Origin: WTJX01 sp045106295 | GTDB taxonomy: Bacteria > Bacteroidota > Bacteroidia > Cytophagales > JAAEPT01 | Reading direction: 5' to 3' | NCBI GenBank assembly: GCA_045106295.1 | Contig: JBGCEI010000059.1 | Span: 1-13,532, forward strand | DNA: 13,532 bases | Part shown: one piece after another, positions 1 through 6,251 of the stretch | Layout: each line of letters begins with the position of its first letter | Position numbering within the stretch: the first letter of the stretch is position 1 | The notes under the pieces: model-generated | Told to the model about the DNA's origin: nothing | The model's database searches: none | Seen by the model: the letters and a program-made list of their open reading frames with translations, nothing else | Position numbers and translations under genes: made by a program

Positions 1-286
1 ATACCAACAAAGGAATTTCTTGGTAAAAAGCTTCTGCAATAGCAGGAGCATAATTAAGGCTAGCCGTACCAGAAGTACAGACTAATACAATTGGTTTCTT
101 TGTCGCAATAGCCATTCCTAGAGCCATGTAAGCGGCAGACCGTTCGTCAGGAATTACTTTACAATTAATGGACGGGTGATTTGAAAAAGCGAATACTAAA
201 GGAGCACATCGAGAACCAGGAGATAGAATGGCATTTTCTATTCCATGTTGATGACAAATTTCTGCTATGTTGTAGATAGCCTGCAA
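1..286 (-). CDS. menD: MenD, 2-succinyl-5-enolpyruvyl-6-hydroxy-3-cyclohexene-1-carboxylate synthase (N-terminal part, cut by window edge)
   Basis: MenD is a cytoplasmic thiamine-diphosphate enzyme that joins isochorismate and 2-oxoglutarate in menaquinone synthesis. I translated the first 95 codons from the minus strand. They contain AIYNIAEIC, the ILSPGSRCAPLV substrate-binding signature, and DERSAAYMALGMA, whose glutamate corresponds to the ThDP-activating glutamate of the family. CTSGTASLNYAPAIAEA follows. The rest of the protein lies off the left edge. No ATG is available: the frame is closed by TAA at about 301-303, and the only usual start before the SPGSR motif is TTG at 286-284. The product would then begin (M)QAIYNIAEI, which fits the family's N-terminus. 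The start lies 17 bases after the U-tract of the infB terminator. The function is secure; the TTG start is inferred by exclusion. Confidence 0.9.
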   Translation of the reverse strand, partial: MQAIYNIAEICHQHGIENAILSPGSRCAPLVFAFSNHPSINCKVIPDERSAAYMALGMAIATKKPIVLVCTSGTASLNYAPAIAEAFYQEIPLLV

Positions 287-302
287 ATGGTGTTGGTGTA
301 AT

Positions 303-334
303 TAAAAAACAAAGGCCAGCAATATGCTAGCCTT
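303..334 (-). terminator. Intrinsic terminator after infB
   Basis: Read on the minus strand, AAGGCTAGCA and TGCTGGCCTT form a 10-bp stem with one G-U wobble and a three-base loop. TTTGTTTTTT follows directly. It begins 17 bases after the infB stop codon, so it ends the rimP-nusA-infB transcript. The U-tract ends only 17 bases before the likely menD start, leaving little room for a separate menD promoter downstream of the hairpin. Confidence 0.85.
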
Positions 335-351
335 GTTAAAACAAATAGAAA

Positions 352-3144
352 CTATTTAAGTTTTCGTTTTTTCTCTCTTTCTTCGAAGGCTTCGATTACG
401 TCACCTACTTGAATATCATTAAAGTTTTTGATACTAAGACCACATTCGTAACCGAATTTAACTTCAGCAACATCGTCTTTGAATCGTTTTAGAGCATCAA
501 TAGCCCCAGAGTGAACGACTACTCCGTCTCTAATTACTCTAATATCATTACTTCTGTGAACCGTACCATCTAGTACGTAACACCTTGCAATAGTACCGAT
601 TTTAGAAATCTTAAAGATCTCTCTAATCTCGATATTACCTGTAATTACTTCTTCAAATTCAGGATCTAGTAAGCCTTCAAGAGCATCTTTCATCTCTTCA
701 ATAGCTTTGTAGATAATTGAGTATGTTCTGATTTCTACTTCTTCTCCTTCAGCAATACGTTTTGCTTCTGGTGAAGGACGTACTTGGAAACCGATAATAA
801 TAGCGTCAGATGCTGTTGCTAATAGTACATCAGATTCAGTGATCTGACCTACTGCTCTGTGAATTACATTTACAGCTACTTCTTCAGTTGATAATTTCAA
901 TAAAGAATCTGTTAATGCCTCTACAGAACCATCCACATCACCTTTAATAATTAAGTTCAGTTCCTTGAAATTACCTACAGCTAAACGTCTACCAATTTCA
1001 TCTAGCGTCAGATGTTTCTTAGTACGTACTTGCTGCTCCCTTAATAATTGAGAACGCTTGGTTGCAATTTCTTTTGCTTCTTTATCAGAATCTACTACTC
1101 TAAATTTGTCACCCGCTTGTGGTGCTCCGTTTAGACCTAATAGTTGCAATGGCATAGAAGGGCCTGCTTCTTTCATCAAGTTCCCTTTGTGGTCAGTCAT
1201 TGCTTTTACTCTACCGTAATAAGCTCCTGCTACCACTACATCTCCAACTTTTAGTGTACCACCTTGTACCAGCATAGTAGAAAGGTATCCTCTACCTTTA
1301 TCTAAAGATGCCTCTACAATAGTACCAATAGGTTTTTTTGTTGGATTAGCTTTCAGTTCCATTACCTCAGCTTCCAATAAGATCTTGTCTAGTAATTCGT
1401 CAATACCTTGACCAGATTTTGCTGATACTTCTTGACATTGGAATTTACCACCCCAGTCTTCTACTAAGATATTTTCTTGAGATAGTTCTTCTTTAATTTT
1501 ATCAGAATTAGCTGTTGGCTTATCTATCTTGTTAATAGCAATAATAATAGGTACACCTGCTACTTGAGCATGGTTGATTGCTTCTTTTGTTTGAGGCATT
1601 ACTCTATCGTCAGCAGCTACTACTAGTACTACGATATCTGTAACCTTAGCACCACGTGCTCTCATTGCTGTAAATGCTTCGTGACCTGGTGTATCTAAAA
1701 ACGAAATAGGTTTTCCATCATCCGTTTTCACGCTGTAAGCACCGATGTGCTGTGTAATACCTCCTGCTTCACCGTCTGCCACCTTAGCTTCACGGATGTA
1801 GTCAAGTAAAGATGTTTTACCATGATCTACGTGTCCCATAATGGTAACAACAGGTGCTCGTTCTATTAAATCTTTAGGATCATCTACTTCTTCCTCGTCT
1901 TCGTCACTTTCGTCTTCCTGAGTAGTGAACTCTATTTGATACCCAAACTCTTCTGCTATGATGGTAATGGTTTCAGCATCTAATCGTTGGTTAATAGATA
2001 CAAACATTCCTAACGACATACACATAGAGATGACATCGTTTACAGAAATCTCCATGAGAGAAGCTAAATCATTCGCTGAGATAAACTCCGTTACACGAAG
2101 AATTCTAGCTTCTGCCATTTCCTCTAACTTACGTTTTTCGTCAGCTTCTGCTACTGCTTCACGTTTGTCTTTTCTGTATTTAGCTCTGTTTACACCAGAG
2201 TTACCTCTACCACCACTATTACCACCGCTCATACGAGCCATAGTAGCTTTGATTTTGTCTTGAATCTCTTGTTGTGAGATTTCTTTTTTCTCGTCTTTGT
2301 TAAATGGCTTTTTACCGCCTCGTTTACCACCAGGAGAATAGTTTCCTCCTCCTCCGCCAGGTCTTCCTGGAGCATTAGCACCTCTTGGACCTGTACCTCT
2401 TTGACGAACTTCCGTATCTTTTTTTACATTGACAGGTTTTTCAATGCGGACTCTTTTTCTTTTTTTCTTATCTCCAGAAGTGGATTCTTTTTGCTTGGGA
2501 AGTTCTATTTTCCCTAAAACTTTTAGTCCTTGTAGCTTACTGGCTTTGGCTTCAACTACTTCTTTTGATTCTGAATCATCGGTTGATGCTTCTTTTGTTT
2601 TTTCTTCAGTTTTTTCTGCTTTAGCTTCTACAGTTTCTTCTTTCTTTTCGGTAGGTGCTTCTTGTACTTTTATCTCTTCTTTGGTTTCAGTTTCTTTTTC
2701 TACGACTGTAGTAGGGGCTTCTTTCTTAGCAACAGGTTCTTCTGTTTTTGGAGTAGGCTCTGGAGTAGCTACAGCTACAGGTTTTTCTTCTTTTTTTCCA
2801 CCTAAGTCAATTTTCCCTAAAACTTTGATTCCTTGCAGTTGAACTTTGTCAGCAGTTATTGTTTCTTCAACTTTAGGAGTCTCTTTTTTGGGAGCTTCTT
2901 TCTTAGCTTCTAAAATAATAGAAGATGCTTTTGTGCCAATTGTTACTTCCTCAGCCTCTTCTTTATCCATAACGGATTTACGGAATGCTTTGGTAAGTAA
3001 GTCTATTTGATCTTTAGTGATTTTGGTATTGGGCTTGTTTTCAATTGCAATACCAATTTCAGCCAAATGATCAGTTATTGTAGCGGTTCCAACGTTAAGT
3101 TTTCTCGCTACCTGACTTAGCCTCATTGTTTTTTCTGCTGACAT
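352..3144 (-). CDS. infB: Translation initiation factor IF-2
   Basis: IF2 is the GTPase that places fMet-tRNA on the 30S subunit and promotes 50S joining. The 930-residue protein opens with an IF2_N-type helical domain (about 7-55). A long Lys/Glu/Thr-rich linker (about 60-330) follows, with a glycine-rich stretch near 250-275, then a second IF2_N-type domain (about 345-405) and an acidic run (408-425). The G domain shows G1 GHVDHGKT (437-444), G2 GGITQHIGAY, G3 DTPGH (484-488), G4 NKID (538-541) and G5 SAK (574-576). Domains II-IV run to the C-terminus. The linker carries LQGIKVLGKIDL (103-114) and LQGLKVLGKIEL (204-215), an internal repeat. The protein is long for the family because of the linker. 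It starts at an ATG 51 bases after nusA and is the last gene of the operon, closed by a strong terminator. Confidence 0.98.
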   Translation of the reverse strand: MSAEKTMRLSQVARKLNVGTATITDHLAEIGIAIENKPNTKITKDQIDLLTKAFRKSVMDKEEAEEVTIGTKASSIILEAKKEAPKKETPKVEETITADKVQLQGIKVLGKIDLGGKKEEKPVAVATPEPTPKTEEPVAKKEAPTTVVEKETETKEEIKVQEAPTEKKEETVEAKAEKTEEKTKEASTDDSESKEVVEAKASKLQGLKVLGKIELPKQKESTSGDKKKRKRVRIEKPVNVKKDTEVRQRGTGPRGANAPGRPGGGGGNYSPGGKRGGKKPFNKDEKKEISQQEIQDKIKATMARMSGGNSGGRGNSGVNRAKYRKDKREAVAEADEKRKLEEMAEARILRVTEFISANDLASLMEISVNDVISMCMSLGMFVSINQRLDAETITIIAEEFGYQIEFTTQEDESDEDEEEVDDPKDLIERAPVVTIMGHVDHGKTSLLDYIREAKVADGEAGGITQHIGAYSVKTDDGKPISFLDTPGHEAFTAMRARGAKVTDIVVLVVAADDRVMPQTKEAINHAQVAGVPIIIAINKIDKPTANSDKIKEELSQENILVEDWGGKFQCQEVSAKSGQGIDELLDKILLEAEVMELKANPTKKPIGTIVEASLDKGRGYLSTMLVQGGTLKVGDVVVAGAYYGRVKAMTDHKGNLMKEAGPSMPLQLLGLNGAPQAGDKFRVVDSDKEAKEIATKRSQLLREQQVRTKKHLTLDEIGRRLAVGNFKELNLIIKGDVDGSVEALTDSLLKLSTEEVAVNVIHRAVGQITESDVLLATASDAIIIGFQVRPSPEAKRIAEGEEVEIRTYSIIYKAIEEMKDALEGLLDPEFEEVITGNIEIREIFKISKIGTIARCYVLDGTVHRSNDIRVIRDGVVVHSGAIDALKRFKDDVAEVKFGYECGLSIKNFNDIQVGDVIEAFEEREKKRKLK

Positions 3145-3195
3145 GCTACTCTATTCTGTTTTGTTATTTTAAAAAGACCAAATAAGTTGGTTATT

Positions 3196-4449
3196 CTAGT
3201 TTTCTTCTTCGAATTCTTTGCTTAGTATTTCAAAGATATCGTTAACAGTTTCTTCCTCTAACTCTGTTCTTCTTACTAAGTCGTCTTTACTCAGGGATAA
3301 TACACTCTTCGCAGTGTCTAATCCTATTCTTTTCAATTCGTCTAGTACCCAAGCTTCTATTTCATCACTAAATTCAGTTAAGGTTACATCTTCCTCGTCT
3401 TCAAATCCAGCTAACTCTCTAAAGATATCGATCTCTAAACCTACTAACCTTCCAGCTAGTTTAATGTTTTGTCCACTTTTACCGATAGCTAATGAAACTT
3501 GATCGGGCTTTAAATAAACAGATGCTCGTTTAGATTCATTGTCTATTTTAATACTTGTAATCTTTGCAGGGTTCAATGCTCTAGCGATGTACAGCTCCAT
3601 GTTATCTGTGTAATTGATAACATCTATGTTCTCGTTTTCTAGTTCTCGTACAATACTGTGTATCCTAGAACCTTTCATACCTACACAGGCACCTACTGGA
3701 TCTACTCTGTCGTCAAATGATTCAACCGCTACTTTTGCTCTCTCCCCTGGCTCACGGACTACCTTTTTGATTTCGATTAATCCATCAAATACCTCAGGTA
3801 CTTCACTTTCAAATAATCTTTCTAAGAATACGGGGGACGTTCTAGAAAGAACAATTTTAGGATTTCCATTTACCATTTCTACACGGCTTATTACAGCCCT
3901 TGTAGAATCGCCTTTTCGGTACCTGTCTTTCTGAATTTGCTCATTCTTTGGTATCGAAAGCTCATTTCCTTCGTCATCAATTAGTAAAACTTCTCTACTT
4001 AATATTTGATAAACCTCAGCAGAAATGATTTCTCCCACCATGTCTTTGTATTTTTGGAAAAGAATATCTCTTTCAAAATCTTTTACACGCTGGATCAGTG
4101 TCTGACGAGCAGTCATTACCGCTCTACGTCCAAAGTCTACTAGTTTTACTGCTTCAGCAGCTTCTTCACCTACTTCAAAGTCTTCTTCTATCTTCTTAGC
4201 ATCAGTTAATTTGATTTGAAGAGACTCATCAAATTCTTCGGCATTGTCTTCTACGATCTCTCTGTATCTCCACATTTCCAAATCACCTTTGTCAATGTTG
4301 ATAATTACATCAAAGTTTTCATCAGTTTCATACTTCTTTCTAGCCATTGCTCTGAAAACTTCTTCTAAAATTTTCATCATGGTTGGTCTGTCGATGTTTT
4401 TAAACTTCGCAAACTCCGAAAACGACTCTATTAAAACAGCGCTATCCAT
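3196..4449 (-). CDS. nusA: Transcription termination/antitermination factor NusA
   Basis: NusA binds RNA polymerase and nascent RNA and modulates pausing, termination and antitermination. The 417-residue protein has the RNAP-binding N-terminal domain (about 1-125) and an S1 domain (about 135-202, ending KIVLSRTSP). Two KH domains follow, with GACVGMKGSRIHSIVREL (253-270) and AIGKSGQNIKLAGRLVGLEI (321-340). The tail is short and acidic, with one helix-hairpin-helix-like stretch (about 365-410). It has no second acidic repeat, so it is shorter than the roughly 495-residue E. coli protein, as expected outside the Proteobacteria. The start codon lies three bases after the rimP stop, so translation is probably coupled. 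NusA represses its own operon in E. coli. Whether it does so here is not shown, but the hairpin upstream of rimP is a possible target. Confidence 0.97.
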   Translation of the reverse strand: MDSAVLIESFSEFAKFKNIDRPTMMKILEEVFRAMARKKYETDENFDVIINIDKGDLEMWRYREIVEDNAEEFDESLQIKLTDAKKIEEDFEVGEEAAEAVKLVDFGRRAVMTARQTLIQRVKDFERDILFQKYKDMVGEIISAEVYQILSREVLLIDDEGNELSIPKNEQIQKDRYRKGDSTRAVISRVEMVNGNPKIVLSRTSPVFLERLFESEVPEVFDGLIEIKKVVREPGERAKVAVESFDDRVDPVGACVGMKGSRIHSIVRELENENIDVINYTDNMELYIARALNPAKITSIKIDNESKRASVYLKPDQVSLAIGKSGQNIKLAGRLVGLEIDIFRELAGFEDEEDVTLTEFSDEIEAWVLDELKRIGLDTAKSVLSLSKDDLVRRTELEEETVNDIFEILSKEFEEEN

Positions 4450-4452
4450 CTT

Positions 4453-4902
4453 CTAAACAGTTATTATTAGTGTTGTTTGTTTAATCTCAGAGAATAAAAT
4501 CTCTTCCTCTATTATTTCTTTTTTCTTTTTAGAAACAAGCGTCAGTTTATCGTCAGCTACTTTTTCTAATTTTCCGATATGTACTAGTCCGTCTTTCATG
4601 ACAGTCTTTACATTTCGACCAATGTTTTTCACGAACTGGCGGTTTAGTTTTAATGGCTGATCCAAGCCTGCAGAAGAAACTTCCAGTGTGTAAGCACTTT
4701 CAATTAATTCTTCTAGCTCTATGTAATCAGCTAAACTTCTGCTTAATGCAGAGCAATCGTCAATTCCAATGCCGTTATCTCCATCTAAATAAACAGACAC
4801 TTTTTTTTTACCACTTCCTTTACTTACCAGCACATCTACAATGAAGTGTGACTCGTCGGTTAGTAATGATTCTGCTTTTTCTTTTAGAGTATTATCCAGC
4901 AT
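4453..4902 (-). CDS. rimP: Ribosome maturation factor RimP
   Basis: RimP binds the 30S subunit and helps assemble its head during late maturation. The 149-residue product has the RimP_N fold and the family signature YTLEVSSAGLDQPL (71-84), close to the YNLEVSSPGMDRPL form in E. coli. A small SH3-like C-terminal domain (about 90-149) follows. The length is typical. The ATG at 4902 is preceded directly by an in-frame TAG, so it is the earliest possible ATG. This is the first gene of rimP-nusA-infB, the conserved bacterial order. Only 8 bases separate the start codon from the U-tract of a terminator-like hairpin, so the leader or read-through transcript must contain that hairpin unless a promoter lies inside it. 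Confidence 0.95.
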   Translation of the reverse strand: MLDNTLKEKAESLLTDESHFIVDVLVSKGSGKKKVSVYLDGDNGIGIDDCSALSRSLADYIELEELIESAYTLEVSSAGLDQPLKLNRQFVKNIGRNVKTVMKDGLVHIGKLEKVADDKLTLVSKKKKEIIEEEILFSEIKQTTLIITV

Positions 4903-4910
4903 CTAGTTAG

Positions 4911-4945
4911 AAACAAAAAAAAGGGACTGTCTGGTCCCTTCTTTT
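4911..4945 (-). terminator. Terminator-like hairpin between mazG and rimP (possible rimP-operon attenuator)
   Basis: On the minus strand AAGGGAC and GTCCCTT form a perfect 7-bp stem around a six-base loop (CAGACA). After one mismatch, A and U runs could extend it. A U-tract follows (eight U counting the two stem bases, then G and UUU). The shape is that of an intrinsic terminator for leftward transcription. It could end mazG transcripts, but the rimP ATG lies 8 bases after the tract, so transcription of rimP-nusA-infB must normally cross it. A-runs on the other side make it partly bidirectional. Confidence 0.75.
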
Positions 4946-4956
4946 TAATTACGAAT

Positions 4957-4988
4957 GCAAATTTAGCGCAAATTTAATTACCAAGCAA
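4957..4988 (-). promoter_or_regulatory. Candidate Bacteroidota promoter for rimP-nusA-infB
   Basis: On the minus strand TAAATTTGC (4965-4957) matches the TAnnTTTG -7 box of Bacteroidota. A TTG (4988-4986) sits 20 bases upstream as a possible -33 box. A second identical TAAATTTGC lies at 4976-4968, giving two copies with an 11-base period. Transcription from the proximal box would start near 4950, just before the hairpin at 4945-4911, which would place that hairpin in the 5' leader. This is a sequence match only. Confidence 0.5.
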
Positions 4989-5018
4989 GCCTTAATTAAA
5001 TTGCAAAACTGAAATTTC

Positions 5019-5068
5019 AAATTCCAAAAACGATAAGTCCGAAATTTGGAATCTGTTTTTTGGAATTT
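5019..5068. repeat. 12-bp perfect inverted repeat at the mazG stop codon
   Basis: AAATTCCAAAAA (5019-5030) and TTTTTGGAATTT (5057-5068) are perfect inverted copies separated by 26 bases. The right arm overlaps the mazG stop codon (5067-5069). No U-tract follows on either strand, so it is not a standard intrinsic terminator. It may be an mRNA 3'-end structure for mazG or a protein-binding site. Confidence 0.6.
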
Positions 5069-5864
5069 ACTTAATTCCCTTTTCTTTAGCTTCATTCCAA
5101 AATACATCCATCTCTTCGAGCGAAAGTTCGTTTAGAGAGGCTGTTTCATTCGCCCGTTTTTCTACATAGTTGAATCGTTTAATGAATTTGCGATTTGTCT
5201 TTTGTAAGGCTTCCTCTGGGTTTATGCCTTCAAACCTCGCGTAATTAATCAAAGAAAAAAGAACGTCGCCAAACTCTTCCGTTTTCTTTTCTAAGTCCGT
5301 TTCCGCTTTAAATTCACCTATTTCTTCTAGAACTTTATTAAAAACATCTTCTTTGTTATCCCACTCAAAACCAACTCCTTTTGCTTTTTCTTGAATGCGT
5401 AGCGCCTTTACGATAGGAGGCAAGGACGAAGGAACGCCTGCTAACACTCCTTTGTTTTCTTTTTCTTTGAGTTTAATCTGCTCCCAGTTTCGTTTTACAT
5501 CCTCTTCATTACTTACATTAACATCTCCGTACACATGTGGGTGGCGGCGGTACATCTTATCATACACGCCTTGAATAACTTCTTCCACAGAGAATAAATT
5601 CTGTTCACTGGCAATGCGTGAATAAAACAGGATATGAAGGAGGATGTCTCCTAGTTCTTCTTTTACATGTTCAGGTTTGTTTTCTAAAATAGCATCCGAC
5701 AGTTCGTAGGTTTCTTCAATACTGAGGTGTCTGATCGATTGCCACGTTTGTTTTTTGTCCCAAGGACAATTTTCGCGCAGTTCGTCCATCATCGTTAATA
5801 AACGCTCAAAGGCAGCTAGTTTTTCTTTTCGCTTAGGATCAGGTGTAGAAAGCTTTTTATTCAT
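5067..5864 (-). CDS. mazG: MazG nucleoside triphosphate pyrophosphohydrolase
   Basis: MazG hydrolyses (d)NTPs to the monophosphate and pyrophosphate. It acts in nucleotide-pool cleansing and, in E. coli, in ppGpp-linked stress control. The 265-residue protein has the two tandem MazG domains of the full-length family. The first (about 20-125) contains CPWDKKQTW (33-41), EETYE (50-54) and EELGD (69-73), the paired acidic metal-binding motifs, followed by YRRHPHVYGD (105-114). The second (about 150-260) has EEIGEF (180-185) and EEFGDVLFSL (196-205). The length matches typical MazG. It is transcribed towards rimP but is separated from it by 164 bases holding an inverted repeat, a promoter candidate and a terminator-like hairpin, so it is probably a separate unit. 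It is divergent from the small membrane-protein gene at 5944, with a 79-base shared upstream region. Confidence 0.95.
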   Translation of the reverse strand: MNKKLSTPDPKRKEKLAAFERLLTMMDELRENCPWDKKQTWQSIRHLSIEETYELSDAILENKPEHVKEELGDILLHILFYSRIASEQNLFSVEEVIQGVYDKMYRRHPHVYGDVNVSNEEDVKRNWEQIKLKEKENKGVLAGVPSSLPPIVKALRIQEKAKGVGFEWDNKEDVFNKVLEEIGEFKAETDLEKKTEEFGDVLFSLINYARFEGINPEEALQKTNRKFIKRFNYVEKRANETASLNELSLEEMDVFWNEAKEKGIK

Positions 5865-5943
5865 GTTTGTGAACTTTGTTTCTTGAAAGGCAGTTTTAGA
5901 GTTGCAAATTAGTTAATTTTACGAATCACAAAACTACAAACGG

Positions 5944-6171
5944 ATGACTACTGTTTTTTTAGGTATTGGTTTTTTAGCGCTTTTCTTTATTCTGATGTCT
6001 GTAAGACTTCTTTTTTTAAAGAACGGAGAGTTCAAAGGAACATGTGCGTCTCAAAGCCCTTTTTTGAGTAATGCAGACGGAAGTTGTAGCTATTGTGGAA
6101 AGACATCAGGCTCGTGTAAAGCCGATGATGAACCACAAAATGAGGTAGATAAAGTATTGGCTAGCTCATAG
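5944..6171 (+). CDS. Small membrane protein with a four-cysteine soluble tail
   Basis: The 75-residue product has one hydrophobic segment (about 3-25, VFLGIGFLALFFILMSV). A basic stretch (R21, K26, K31) and a short soluble tail with cysteines at 34, 48, 51 and 58 (C-x13-C-x2-C-x6-C) follow. The uncharged N-terminus and positive charges after the helix suggest the tail faces the cytoplasm. Four cysteines including a CSYC pair could bind zinc or an Fe-S cluster. The tail recalls short Bacteroidota proteins annotated only as membrane or secreted proteins, and loosely the NqrM type, but I cannot assign it to a characterised family. The ATG is well placed, there is a stop immediately before the next gene's leader, and it is divergent from mazG. 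It is probably a real gene given the ordered TM-plus-Cys layout; its function is unknown. Confidence 0.75.
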   Translation: MTTVFLGIGFLALFFILMSVRLLFLKNGEFKGTCASQSPFLSNADGSCSYCGKTSGSCKADDEPQNEVDKVLASS

Positions 6172-6218
6172 CTCATCGAAAAAAAGAAACATAAGCATAC
6201 TACTCTCGAAATCTTTTC

Positions 6219-6226
6219 TAAATTTG
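6219..6226 (+). promoter_or_regulatory. Candidate -7 promoter box before the phosphohexomutase gene
   Basis: TAAATTTG matches the Bacteroidota TAnnTTTG -7 consensus exactly. It would give a leader of about 20 bases before the ATG at 6252. No TTG is present at the usual distance upstream, so only half of the consensus is satisfied. An AGAGG at 6240-6244 is a purine-rich stretch at Shine-Dalgarno distance from the start. Confidence 0.35.
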
Positions 6227-6251
6227 TGCCCCTTTTCAAAAGAGGATATTT

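Noticed and set aside
2330..2400. Glycine/arginine-rich stretch in infB that could suggest a frameshift or foreign segment
   Set aside because: The frame continues without a break into the second IF2_N-type domain; such linkers are normal in IF2 of this phylum.
1958..2842. Plus-strand open frames of 101 and 137 residues rich in Ser, Leu and Phe
   Set aside because: They are the reverse-complement shadow of the infB linker and second IF2_N-type domain, with no family features and no leader.
3177..3191. Small hairpin (ACCAA/TTGGT) plus short U-run between nusA and infB on the minus strand
   Set aside because: Only five A/U-rich base pairs and five U; too weak to call a terminator, although it resembles the other leader hairpins.
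3218..4844. Several plus-strand open frames opposite nusA and rimP
   Set aside because: They are antisense to conserved coding sequence and have low-complexity Ser-rich or random composition.
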